The position numbers and the translations under genes are program-made. The notes below the pieces were generated by a model. That model had not been told where the DNA came from. It did not search any database and saw nothing but the letters and a program-made list of their open reading frames with translations. A stretch of DNA of 64,000 nucleotides, taken from the NCBI RefSeq assembly GCF_002843305.1, contig NZ_PGSG01000119.1, forward strand, positions 1 to 64,000, given 5' to 3'. Origin of the DNA: Streptomyces barkulensis. GTDB lineage: Bacteria; Actinomycetota; Actinomycetes; Streptomycetales; Streptomycetaceae. This document shows positions 24,711-33,340 of the stretch, piece by piece (position 1 is the stretch's first letter; each line of letters opens with the position of its first letter).

Positions 24711-26531
24711 GTGGACGCGCAAAGCCGTGGGCGGGCGGGTGACATCGATCCCGCAGACCAGTGGGTGTTCGACCCGGAGACGGGCGACTACAAGCTGCGA
24801 CCGGCGGCCCCCGCTGCGCGACCGTCCCCCTCTTCCCGCCCGTCCTCGCCGGCCGGCGGCCCGTCGCCCCGCGCCGGCCGTCGGCAGGTCCCGCCGAACG
24901 GCGAGGTGCCCCGGCAGCGCAGACGGCGTCCGGAGGACGGCGGTACGCCGAAGGACGGCGCGGCGGACGCCGAGAAGCCGGCCGGACGGGCCGCGGCGCG
25001 CAAGGCGGCCGGCGGCCGGGCGGCCGCGCGCCAGGCAGCCGGTGGCAGGGCGGCCGCCCGGCGCAAGGCCAGGCCGAAGAAGTCCACGAAGAAGAAGGCA
25101 CTGCTGTGGACGGGCGGTGTGACGGCCTTCATGATCACCGGCACCGCGGTCGGTGCCTACCTCGCCTACGAGCACTTCAACAGCAACATCAACACCGTCG
25201 ACGTCGGTGACGCCGCCGAGGGCGGCTTCGGCAGTGACGGTCCGCTCAACATCCTGCTGATCGGCACCGACAAGCGCACCGGCGAGGGCAACAAGGGCTA
25301 CGGAGACAAGAACAGCCCTGGCCACGCCGACACCACGTTCCTCTTCCATGTCTCGGCGGACCGCACCAACGCCACCGTGATGAGCATCCCCCGGGACCTG
25401 AAGACCGACATCCCCGACTGCCCCACCAAGCAGGAGGACGGCACCACCGAGGTCATCCCGGGTGAGCAGAACGTCCGTTTCAACGTCAGCCTCGGCCAGG
25501 CGGGCCGGGACCCGGGCTGCACCATGCGCACCGTCAAGGAGATGACCGGGCTGGACGTCCACCACTTCATGATGGCGGACTTCAACGCCGTCAAGACCCT
25601 GACCACCGCGGTCGGCGGCGTTCCGGTCTGCCTGGAGAAACCGGTCGACGACCCCAAGTCCCACCTCAAACTCCCCGCCGGCGAGAGCGTCGTCGAGGGC
25701 GAGCAGGCCCTGGCCTTCGTCCGCACCCGCGGCAGCTTCGGGAACAAGGGCGACCTGGACCGCATCAAAGTCCAGCAGCAGTTCCTGAGTTCGATGATCC
25801 GCCAGTTCAAGTCGAACGACACCCTCACCGACCCGGGCAAGCTGTGGGACCTGGCCAACGCGGCCACCAAGGCGCTCACCGTCGACACCGGCATAGGCAC
25901 CATCAAGAAGCTGAGCGCCCTGGGCAGGGAGCTCAGCGGCATCAAGACCAAGAACATCTCCTTCCTGACGGTCCCGGTGGTCGACAACCCAGCGGAGAAG
26001 GTCAAGTCCACGGTCGTCCTCAACCAGTCCAAGGCCCCCCAGGTCTTCGCGATGCTGCGGGAGGACGTGTCCTTCACCGAGGTGGAGAAGAAGGAGAAGG
26101 CCGCCAAGGACAAGGCGAAGAAGGAGCAGGAGGCGCTGCTCGAGGGCGAGCGGGCCGCGGCCTCCGACGTACGTGTGGAGATCCTCAACGGCGGGGAGAT
26201 CGCCGGGGCCGCGCAGACGACGCTGACCTGGCTGCAGAACACCCAGAGCGTGCTGAAGTCCAGCAACGGCGGCAACGCGCCCGAGCAGCTCGACAGAACG
26301 ACCCTGGAGTACGGGCCCAACCAGGCCGACCAGGCCCGCAAGCTCGCCGACATCATGGGTCTGCCCGCCTCGGCCCTGAAGCCCGGCTCCGTGGACGCCG
26401 GGCCGATGGAGCCGATGGTCCTGACGCTCGGCGCCGACTTCAAGGAGGCCGGCGTTCCCATCGCCGCCCCGGCGAAGGCTCCGGAGGACCTCGGGAAGGT
26501 AGAGGCCGACAAGAAGATATGCGCCAAGTGA
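24711..26531 (+). CDS. LCP family glycopolymer ligase 2 with LytR_C domain
   Basis: This 606-residue protein starts with GTG (VDAQSRGRAGDIDPADQWVF), with GGAGGA 11 nt upstream. Residues 25-125 are a disordered Pro/Arg/Ala-rich cytoplasmic region with AAARKAAGGRAAARQAAGG-type repeats, followed by a TM helix (about 133-153). The LCP domain has NILLIGTDKRTGEG, SIPRDLKTDIPDC, GCTMRTVKEMTGLD and AVGGVPVCLEKPV. A charged linker (EKKEKAAKDKAKKEQE) leads to a LytR_C domain (VRVEILNGGEIAGAAQTTL). It ends KKICAK and has four cysteines in all. Confidence 0.92.
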   Translation: MDAQSRGRAGDIDPADQWVFDPETGDYKLRPAAPAARPSPSSRPSSPAGGPSPRAGRRQVPPNGEVPRQRRRRPEDGGTPKDGAADAEKPAGRAAARKAAGGRAAARQAAGGRAAARRKARPKKSTKKKALLWTGGVTAFMITGTAVGAYLAYEHFNSNINTVDVGDAAEGGFGSDGPLNILLIGTDKRTGEGNKGYGDKNSPGHADTTFLFHVSADRTNATVMSIPRDLKTDIPDCPTKQEDGTTEVIPGEQNVRFNVSLGQAGRDPGCTMRTVKEMTGLDVHHFMMADFNAVKTLTTAVGGVPVCLEKPVDDPKSHLKLPAGESVVEGEQALAFVRTRGSFGNKGDLDRIKVQQQFLSSMIRQFKSNDTLTDPGKLWDLANAATKALTVDTGIGTIKKLSALGRELSGIKTKNISFLTVPVVDNPAEKVKSTVVLNQSKAPQVFAMLREDVSFTEVEKKEKAAKDKAKKEQEALLEGERAAASDVRVEILNGGEIAGAAQTTLTWLQNTQSVLKSSNGGNAPEQLDRTTLEYGPNQADQARKLADIMGLPASALKPGSVDAGPMEPMVLTLGADFKEAGVPIAAPAKAPEDLGKVEADKKICAK

Positions 26532-26581
26532 ATCCCGCGCGCCGCTTCCGCGCACGGGCCGAGTCGTAGGGAGAAGGCCCG

Positions 26582-28300
26582 TTGGGGCAGCGCACCGCAG
26601 GGGGGAGAGGCGCGCACGAACGCGCCCCTCGGCCGGAGGACTTCGGCTGGAACGACAGTATGTACAACGAGCCGGACTCATCCGGGGAACCGGAGGGATC
26701 CGTGAGGTCCGGGCAGAGCCGGGAAGGCGGGGAGGGCGGGGAGGGCGGGGAGGGCGGGGCCGGCGGCCCCGGGGACACGGCGCCCGCGTCCGGCGGGCCG
26801 GGCCACCGCGCCGGTGGCCCGAGGCGGCGGGCAGGCCGCGGCAGACGGGTGCTGCGCTGGACGGCGCTCTCCCTGGCCGTGCTGATACTCGGCACGGCGG
26901 GTGCCGGCTACCTCTACTACGAGCACCTCAACGGCAACCTCACCAAGAAGCCCCTCACCCTCGGCGACAACCAGCTCAAACACCGGCAGAACGCGGAGGG
27001 CCGCACCCCCCTCAACATCCTGCTGCTGGGCTCCGACAGCCGTAACTCCGAGCGGAACCTCGAACTCGGCGGCTCCCGGAGAGACGTGGGGCGCAAGCCG
27101 CTGGCCGACGTCCAGATGCTGCTGCACCTCTCGGCCGACCGCGACAGCCTCTCGGTGCTCAGCATCCCCCGGGACACCAAGGTGACCATCCCCGAGTGCA
27201 CCGACCCAGAGGACGAGTCGGTCCACCCGCAGAGCACCGGAAAGATCAACTCCAGTCTCCAGTACGGCGGACCGGGCTGCACGGTCGCCACCTGGATGGA
27301 GCTGACCGGCATCCCCATCGACCACTTCATGATGATCGACTTCGCGGGTGTGGTGGACATGGCCGACGCGGTGGGCGGCGTCCCGGTCTGCGTGGACGCC
27401 AACATCCACGACAGCAGGTCCGGTCTGCGCCTGGAGAAGGGCGAGACCACCGTACGCGGCGAGCAGGCCCTGCAGTGGCTGCGCACCCGGCACGGTTTCG
27501 GGGACGGCACGGACATCGGCCGGGCGCGGGCCCAGCACATGTACATGAACTCGATGGTGCGCCAGCTCAAGGCGGGCACCAAGCTCACCGACCCGGGCAA
27601 GCTCAGGTCGCTCGCCGAGGCCGCCACCAAGGCACTCACCGTCGACGACGGCATCGAGGGCGTCAAGGACCTCTACGACCTGGGCAACGAACTCAAGCAG
27701 GTCCCCACCGAGCGGATCACCATGGTCACCATGCCGTGGGAGTACTCCGACGGCGGCAGCTATGTGGTGCCCAAGCCCGGCGACGCCGAGAAGGTCTTCT
27801 CCCTCATCCGGGACGACATCGCCCTCGACGGCAAGGACGAGAAGCCGAAGAAGGAGAAGAAGACCTCCGACCCCGCCGCTCCGGCCGACGAGATCCCGGT
27901 ACAGGTCCGCAACGGCACCCGCACCGTCACCCTCGGCCCCGTCAACGGCCGCGCGGGCGTCATCACCGAGGAGCTGCGGCGGCTCGGCTTCACCCAGGCC
28001 GGGACCGACCCCGAGGAGGCCCCCCAGGCCGACACCACCGTGTCGTACCCGAGCGAGGACCTGCGCGGTGACGCCCTGGCCGTGGCCAAGGCCCTGGGCC
28101 TGCCCGAGCGTTCCGTACGCCAGTCCGCCGGCGTCGAACAGGTCACCGTGGTGATCGGCGCCGACTGGCGGGAGGGGAACGCCTACCCCGAGCAGCCCGC
28201 CCCCGAGGAGGACGACGAGCGCGGAGCCCCCGAGAGCGCGAACGCGCTCAACGGCGACGAGAAGAAGTGCATGAACGTCAACCCCGCCCACACCTGGTGA
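26582..28300 (+). CDS. LCP family glycopolymer ligase 3 with LytR_C domain
   Basis: This 572-residue protein is probably started by TTG at 26582, 4 nt after a GGGAGAAGG ribosome binding site, giving the family-like N-terminus MGQRTAGGRGAHERA. A Glu/Gly repeat region (residues 49-62) precedes the TM helix at about 100-120. The LCP domain includes NILLLGSDSRNSER, LSIPRDTKVTIPEC, GCTVATWMELTG and AVGGVPVCVDANI. LytR_C (PVQVRNGTRTVTLGPVNG) follows a Lys-rich linker. The protein ends with KKCMNVNPAHTW, making four cysteines. A GTG at 26702 is an alternative start. Confidence 0.9.
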   Translation: MGQRTAGGRGAHERAPRPEDFGWNDSMYNEPDSSGEPEGSVRSGQSREGGEGGEGGEGGAGGPGDTAPASGGPGHRAGGPRRRAGRGRRVLRWTALSLAVLILGTAGAGYLYYEHLNGNLTKKPLTLGDNQLKHRQNAEGRTPLNILLLGSDSRNSERNLELGGSRRDVGRKPLADVQMLLHLSADRDSLSVLSIPRDTKVTIPECTDPEDESVHPQSTGKINSSLQYGGPGCTVATWMELTGIPIDHFMMIDFAGVVDMADAVGGVPVCVDANIHDSRSGLRLEKGETTVRGEQALQWLRTRHGFGDGTDIGRARAQHMYMNSMVRQLKAGTKLTDPGKLRSLAEAATKALTVDDGIEGVKDLYDLGNELKQVPTERITMVTMPWEYSDGGSYVVPKPGDAEKVFSLIRDDIALDGKDEKPKKEKKTSDPAAPADEIPVQVRNGTRTVTLGPVNGRAGVITEELRRLGFTQAGTDPEEAPQADTTVSYPSEDLRGDALAVAKALGLPERSVRQSAGVEQVTVVIGADWREGNAYPEQPAPEEDDERGAPESANALNGDEKKCMNVNPAHTW

Positions 28301-28301
28301 T

Positions 28302-28358
28302 CCGTTCCTCCGTTCCCCCTCCCGCCCCGACGAGGCGGGAGGGGGAACGGAGGAACGG
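28302..28358. terminator. Bidirectional terminator with 25-bp perfect stem
   Basis: The arms 28302-28326 and 28334-28358 are perfectly complementary around a 7-nt loop. It begins immediately after the LCP 3 stop codon and lies between converging genes. Confidence 0.92.
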
Positions 28359-28360
28359 GA

Positions 28361-28397
28361 ACGGGCCGCGCCCCCGGGGAACGGGGGCGCGGCCCGT
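28361..28397. terminator. Second hairpin terminator, 16-bp stem
   Basis: The arms 28361-28376 and 28382-28397 pair perfectly with a 5-nt loop. The tandem hairpins separate LCP 3 (+) from the GT2 gene (-). Confidence 0.85.
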
Positions 28398-28418
28398 GGC
28401 GTGTGCGGCGGTCCCCGG

Positions 28419-29462
28419 TCAGCCGCCGGCCGTCACCGGCTCCCGGCGGCCGGCCTTCACCTTCTCCGCCAGCTTCCGAGGGCTCGTCAGAAAGCCCCAG
28501 CCCCAGGACATGTGCATGGTGGCCAGCGCCAGCGGGATGCGCACCCGCGCCCCGAACGGCAGCCCCTTCCCCGCCGGGACCGATCCCGCGGTGATGGCCG
28601 CCAGGTAGCCGCCCGGGACGGCCAGGGCCCACGGCGTGACCAGCGCGCCCGCCACCACCCCCGCCCCGATGGCCAGCACGGCCGCCGGCGGCGCCAGGTA
28701 GCGCAGGTTGATCGAGCCCGAGTGGTAGCGGGCCACCACGTGCCGCCAGCGGCCGTAGTTGCGGTACTGCTTGGCCAGCGCGCGGACGCTGGGCCGGGGG
28801 CGGTAGGAGACCAGCAGTTCCGGCGAGAACCAGATCAGCCCGCCGTCCTGGCGGATGCGGAAGTTCAGCTCCCAGTCCTGCGCCCGGATGAACTCCTCGT
28901 TGTAGCCGCCCTGCCGCTCCAGCACCTCGCGGCGGAAGACGCCCAGGTAGACCGTCTCGGCCTCGCCCGCCCCGCCGCCGGTGTGGAAGGCAGCGTTCCC
29001 CACCCCGATCCTGGAGGTCATGGCGGCGGCCACGGCCTTCTCCCAGTCGTTCTCGCCCTCGGCGTGCATGATGCCGCCGACGTTGGCCGCGCCGGTCTCC
29101 TCCAGCAGCCGCACGGCGGTCGCGATGTAGTTCGGCGAGAGCATCCCGTGCCCGTCCACCCGCACCACGACCGGGTGGCGGGAGGCCGCGATGGCCGCGT
29201 TGAGACCGGCGGGGGTGCGGCCGGTGGGGTTGGGCACGGTGCGCACCCGCGGGTCCTCGCGGACCAGCTCGGCGGCGATGGAGTCGGTGCGGTCCCCGGA
29301 GGGGCCGAGCGCGATCACGACCTCCAGCTCACCGGCGTAGTCCTGCTCCAGGATGTGCCGCACCGAGCTGCGCAGATGACGCTCCTCGTTGAGCACCGGC
29401 ATGATCACGGAGACCGCGGGCGGCGCCGCGGCCGGGGAGGTGGGTTCGACAGGAGAGCTCAC
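28419..29462 (-). CDS. Glycosyltransferase family 2 (ExoA-like)
   Basis: This 347-residue protein starts with GTG at 29462 (VSSPVEPTSPAAAPPAVSVI). The GT-A core has VSVIMPVLNEERHLRSSV, the DxD-like VVRVDGHGMLSPNYI, and the acceptor motif RAQDWELNFRIRQ. Two or three hydrophobic segments at about 255-320 place it at the membrane. It resembles succinoglycan-type glycosyltransferases that build polyprenol-linked glycans, a natural partner for the flanking LCP ligases. The sugar donor cannot be read from the sequence. It is divergent from LCP gene 4, with 147 bp between them. Confidence 0.88.
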   Translation of the reverse strand: MSSPVEPTSPAAAPPAVSVIMPVLNEERHLRSSVRHILEQDYAGELEVVIALGPSGDRTDSIAAELVREDPRVRTVPNPTGRTPAGLNAAIAASRHPVVVRVDGHGMLSPNYIATAVRLLEETGAANVGGIMHAEGENDWEKAVAAAMTSRIGVGNAAFHTGGGAGEAETVYLGVFRREVLERQGGYNEEFIRAQDWELNFRIRQDGGLIWFSPELLVSYRPRPSVRALAKQYRNYGRWRHVVARYHSGSINLRYLAPPAAVLAIGAGVVAGALVTPWALAVPGGYLAAITAGSVPAGKGLPFGARVRIPLALATMHMSWGWGFLTSPRKLAEKVKAGRREPVTAGG

Positions 29463-29609
29463 CGGGTCACGGTACCGCGATCGGGTGACCCGCCCGCACG
29501 GCAGCCGGGTGGCCGCGGGCGGCGGGCGGCGTGGGACCGGCGGTCGGTAGATCGTATGGGCCTATGTTGGCCGCTTCCTGGCCCCCACCGCCACGGAGGT
29601 GCTTCCCCG

Positions 29610-31283
29610 ATGCCCGCACGGTCCCGTCAGCGCGGTCGCCACGCCCGTCCCCGGCCGAAGCGGCGGGGTCCGTCCCGCTGGGGCTTCCGGGCGGCCACCG
29701 CCGTCTCGGTGATGGTGCTGATGGCCGGCGGCATCGGCCACGCGCTGGTCTCCGGGCTGGACGGCCGGCTGAAGCGGGTGGACCCCTTCCACGGGCTCAG
29801 CCACCGCCCCCAGAGCGGCGACGGCCTCAACTTCCTGGTCGTCGGCACCGACGGGCGCGACACCGTCACCGAGGAGGAGCGGCGGCGGTACTCCCTGGGC
29901 GGGACGCCCTGCAACTGCACCGACACGCTCATGCTGGTGCACCTGTCCGCCGACCGCGACCGGGCCAGCGTGGTGAGCATCCCCCGCGACTCGTACACCG
30001 AGTTCCCCCCGCACACCGATCCCGCCACCGGCGAGCTCCGCACCGGCCGCACCGGGAAGATCAACGCCGCCTACTCGCTCGGCGGCCCGCACCTGACCGT
30101 CCGCACCGTCGAGAAGATGACGGGGGTGCGCGTCGACCACTACCTGGAGGTCGACTTCACCAGCTTCATGCGGACCGTCGACGCCCTGGGCGGCGTCCCG
30201 GTGTGCACCACCCGGCCGCTGACCGACAGCCGCAGCGGCCTCGACCTGCCCGCCGGCACCACCCGGCTCGACGGCGGCCGGGCCCTGCAGTACGTCCGCG
30301 CCCGGCACGTGGACGCCGAGGGGGACCTCGGCCGCATCAGGCGCCAGCAGCGCTTCCTGGCCTCCGTGATCGACGAGGCGACCGGGAGCGGCGTGCTGAC
30401 CGACCCGGCCCGGCTGCGCCGGGTCGCCTCGGCGCTCCTGGGCTCGGTGCGCGCCGACCGGGACTTCGGCGCCCACGAACTGCTGACCCTGGGGCGGGCG
30501 ATGCGCGGCTTCACCGCGGCCTCCTCGGAGTTCGCCTCGGTGCCCCTGGAGGACCCCGACCACAGCGTGCCCGGCATCGGCTCCACCGTGACCTGGGACG
30601 AGGAGAAGGCCGGGAAGCTGTTCGCGGCGCTGCGCCGGGACCGGCCGCTGTCGCCCGGCGCCGCGGCGGGCACGGGAGACGGCACGGGGCGGCACGGGAC
30701 GGGGCGGCACGGGACGGGGCACGGGACGGGGCACGGGACGGGGCCCGACGGCAAGAACCTCGACGAGGAACCGGGCGCGGCGGCGCGTCCCTCCGGCCCC
30801 CTCCCGGTCCGGGTGGACCCGGGCAGGATCCGGGTGCAGATCGAGAACGGCACACCGATCGCCGCCCTCGGGGCGCGGGTGGACCGCGAGCTGCGCGCCA
30901 TCGGCTTCGACACCACCGGCACTCCGCGCGGCGCGGAGAAGCAGGACGTACGGCACACGGTCATCCGCCACGACCCCGAGTGGGACCGCTCGGCGCGTGC
31001 CCTGGCCACCGCGCTGCCCGGCGCGGAGCTGGAGGAGGTCGAGGGGCAGGGACGGGTGATGGAGGTCGTGCTGGGCTCCGACCACCGCGAGGTGCTGCGG
31101 GTGCGCCACGTTCCCGAGTCCTCCGCGTCTCCGGCGCCGGACTCCAAGGAGGCCAAGGAGGCCAAGGAGGCCAGGGAGGCGGAGAAGGCCAAGAAGGCGG
31201 GGGAGGCAGGGGAGTCCGCGCGCCCGGAGGACGAGGGCGCGGACGGAAAGGCGGTCACGGGCGACGAGGTCGTCTGCCCGTGA
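29610..31283 (+). CDS. LCP family glycopolymer ligase 4 with LytR_C domain
   Basis: This 557-residue protein starts at ATG 29610 with GGAGG about 11 nt upstream. The N-terminus is strongly basic, followed by a TM helix (about 27-47). The LCP domain has NFLVVGTDGRDTVTEEER, SIPRDSYTEFPPH and ALGGVPVCTTRPLTD. A linker with His-Gly-Thr-Gly repeats (30691-30744) separates it from a LytR_C domain (RVQIENGTPIAALGARVD). The tail is Lys/Glu/Ala-rich and ends in VVCP. There are four cysteines, two of them in TPCNCTD, so the spacing differs from LCP 1-3. It converges on the thioesterase gene with 24 bp between. Confidence 0.9.
   Translation: MPARSRQRGRHARPRPKRRGPSRWGFRAATAVSVMVLMAGGIGHALVSGLDGRLKRVDPFHGLSHRPQSGDGLNFLVVGTDGRDTVTEEERRRYSLGGTPCNCTDTLMLVHLSADRDRASVVSIPRDSYTEFPPHTDPATGELRTGRTGKINAAYSLGGPHLTVRTVEKMTGVRVDHYLEVDFTSFMRTVDALGGVPVCTTRPLTDSRSGLDLPAGTTRLDGGRALQYVRARHVDAEGDLGRIRRQQRFLASVIDEATGSGVLTDPARLRRVASALLGSVRADRDFGAHELLTLGRAMRGFTAASSEFASVPLEDPDHSVPGIGSTVTWDEEKAGKLFAALRRDRPLSPGAAAGTGDGTGRHGTGRHGTGHGTGHGTGPDGKNLDEEPGAAARPSGPLPVRVDPGRIRVQIENGTPIAALGARVDRELRAIGFDTTGTPRGAEKQDVRHTVIRHDPEWDRSARALATALPGAELEEVEGQGRVMEVVLGSDHREVLRVRHVPESSASPAPDSKEAKEAKEAREAEKAKKAGEAGESARPEDEGADGKAVTGDEVVCP
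30691..30744. repeat. In-frame tandem repeats in the LCP 4 linker
   Basis: Two 15-bp units (30691-30705, 30706-30720) and two 12-bp units (30721-30732, 30733-30744) share a GGGACGGGGC core. They encode TGRHGTGRHGTGHGTGHG-type linker sequence between the LCP and LytR_C domains. Confidence 0.9.
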
Positions 31284-31307
31284 CCGCGGGGCCGGGCCGT
31301 ACGGCCC

Positions 31308-31859
31308 TCAGTCCTCGGTCATGCCCTCGGCCGCCCGCCGGTCGCGCAGCTCCTTGATGGCGCGGCGCCTGGCGAGCCGGTGCGTACGCCGGATCTGCGC
31401 CTCCTGCCAACGCCGCTTGTCGCGCTCGGACTCGGGAACCACCGGCGGTACGGGACGCGGCCGGCCGTTCTCGTCGACCGCGGTGAACACCAGATAGGCG
31501 GAGGCGACCTGGGTGGCGGGCGTGGACTCGTTCCACCGCTCGGCCAGCACCCGCACGCCGACCTCCATCGAGGACCGGCCGGTCCAGTTCACCTGGGCCT
31601 TCACATGCACCAGGTCACCCACCCGGACCGGCTCCAGGAAGACCATCTCGTCCATCGACGCCGTGACCGCCGGCCCCCCTGAGTGCCGTCCGGCGACCGC
31701 GCCCGCCGCGTCGTCGACCAGCTTCATGATCACACCGCCGTGGACGGTGCCGAGGAGGTTGGTGTCGTTCCCCGTCATGATGTGGGACAGGGTGGTGCGG
31801 GACGCCGCGGTGGGCTTGCCCGGCAGTTCGTGCGGGGTGGCCTGGGCCTGAGTGGTCAT
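31308..31859 (-). CDS. Acyl-CoA thioesterase (hotdog fold, BFIT/YciA type)
   Basis: This 183-residue cytosolic enzyme hydrolyses acyl-CoA esters. The hotdog signature is NLLGTVHGGVIMKLVDDAAG, with MDEMVFLEPVRVGDLVHVKA and AYLVFTAVDENGRP in the later strands. A basic helical tail (residues about 145-183) with RRTHRLARRRAIKELRDRR is characteristic of this subfamily. The start is ATG 31859. It sits between two LCP genes, and its chain-length preference is unknown. Confidence 0.9.
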   Translation of the reverse strand: MTTQAQATPHELPGKPTAASRTTLSHIMTGNDTNLLGTVHGGVIMKLVDDAAGAVAGRHSGGPAVTASMDEMVFLEPVRVGDLVHVKAQVNWTGRSSMEVGVRVLAERWNESTPATQVASAYLVFTAVDENGRPRPVPPVVPESERDKRRWQEAQIRRTHRLARRRAIKELRDRRAAEGMTED

Positions 31860-32025
31860 GCTTCCACCCTAAGCCGCCCGTCACGGGCGGAACGGCACGG
31901 CCCGGTGTGATCCCGTACGCTCCCCGCCGGATCCGCCCCGCAATGCATCAGCTCTGCAACAGCCGCGCTTCTGTTCCGCTCCCCTGTCTATGGCACGCCC
32001 GGTCCGGGAGGGCACACTGCCTCCC

Positions 32026-33225
32026 ATGACTGACTGGCCCAACAGCGGCGGCGTCGGCCCGCGCCCGGTTCCCAACCGCGCCGTACCGACGACCGGATAC
32101 GGCAACGACCCCGGCGGCGGCTCCGGTTACGGCGGACAGGCGAGCTACGACTCCGGCTACAACACGGGCCAGGTCTACGCCGGTTCCGGTTACGCGGGCG
32201 GCGGCCCGGCCGGACCCGCCGGGCCCGGATACGGCGACGCGAGACCCGCGCCGGACTGGGGCCGCCGGGTCAAGGCGGGGCTCGTCACACTGCTCGTCGT
32301 GCTGCTGGTGTGGTCGGTCGGCACGTACTTCTGGGCAGACTCCAAGCTGCGCCGGGAGGTCGACCTGAGCACGGTCGTGGACCGGCCCGAGAAGGGCGAG
32401 GGCACCACCTACCTCATAGTCGGCTCCGACAGCCGCGAAGGGCTGTCGGACGAGGAGCGCAAGGAGCTGCGCACCGGTTCGGCGGAGGGCAAGCGCACCG
32501 ACTCCATGATCATCCTGCATGTGGGTCCCGAGGGGAACACGATGGTCTCCCTGCCGCGCGACTCCTGGGTCACCATCCCCGAGTTCAAGGGCTCCGAGAG
32601 CGGCAAGACCTTCCCCTCCCCCGGCGCGCGCAAGCTCAACGCCGCCTACGCCATGGACGGCGCCACCCTGCTGGTCCGCACCGTCGAGTACAACACCGGC
32701 CTGCGCATAGACCACTACGCGGAGATCGGCTTCGGCGGCTTCGCCTCCATCGTGGACGCCCTCGGCGGCGTGGAGATGGACATCCCCCGCGACATCAAGG
32801 ACAAGAACTCCGGCGCCGACTTCAAGAAGGGCCGCCAGACCCTCGACGGGGCCCAGGCCCTGGCCTTCGTCCGCAACCGCTACGAGGCCGGCAGCGACCT
32901 GGAGCGCACCAAGAACCAGCAGAAGTTCCTCTCCGCCCTGGCGAACCAGGCGGCCACCCCCTCGACGGTCATCAACCCCTTCAGGCTCTACCCGACGCTG
33001 GGCGCCGGCCTGGACACCCTGATCGTGGACGAGGACATGGGCCTGTTCGACCTCGCCTCGATGTTCTGGGCCATGAAGGGCGTCTCGGGCGGCGAGGGCA
33101 CCTCGATGAACATGCCGATAGCGGGCTCCGCGCCGCAGGGCTCGCTCAAGTGGGACATGACCAGGGTCAAGCAGCTCGTCGGGCAGCTGAACAACGGCGA
33201 GAAGGTCACCGTCCGCGCCGACTGA
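32026..33225 (+). CDS. LCP family glycopolymer ligase 5 (short, cysteine-free)
   Basis: This 399-residue protein starts at ATG 32026 (MTDWPNSGGVGPRPVPNRAV). Residues 20-70 are a Gly/Tyr-rich cytoplasmic stretch and the TM helix is at about 86-105. The LCP domain has TYLIVGSDSREGLSDEER, SLPRDSWVTIPEF, LVRTVEYNTGLRIDH and LGGVEMDIPRDIKD. There is no LytR_C domain. It contains no cysteine, unlike the other four LCPs here, and belongs to a different subgroup. Upstream in-frame ATG at 31990 is possible, but the family N-terminus fits 32026. Confidence 0.92.
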   Translation: MTDWPNSGGVGPRPVPNRAVPTTGYGNDPGGGSGYGGQASYDSGYNTGQVYAGSGYAGGGPAGPAGPGYGDARPAPDWGRRVKAGLVTLLVVLLVWSVGTYFWADSKLRREVDLSTVVDRPEKGEGTTYLIVGSDSREGLSDEERKELRTGSAEGKRTDSMIILHVGPEGNTMVSLPRDSWVTIPEFKGSESGKTFPSPGARKLNAAYAMDGATLLVRTVEYNTGLRIDHYAEIGFGGFASIVDALGGVEMDIPRDIKDKNSGADFKKGRQTLDGAQALAFVRNRYEAGSDLERTKNQQKFLSALANQAATPSTVINPFRLYPTLGAGLDTLIVDEDMGLFDLASMFWAMKGVSGGEGTSMNMPIAGSAPQGSLKWDMTRVKQLVGQLNNGEKVTVRAD

Positions 33226-33266
33226 ACCCGCCCGCGCGGGGAACACCGACACCATGGCCATGTGAA

Positions 33267-33306
33267 CGTGTGGGCTCCCGGACCGTCCGGTCCGGGAGCC
33301 CACACG
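33267..33306. terminator. Bidirectional terminator, 18-bp perfect stem
   Basis: The arms 33267-33284 and 33289-33306 pair perfectly around a 4-nt loop, between LCP 5 (+) and the acyl-CoA dehydrogenase gene (-). Confidence 0.9.
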
Positions 33307-33340
33307 CGTTCTCCCGGGCGCGCCGCCCGGGCAAGGCGCC

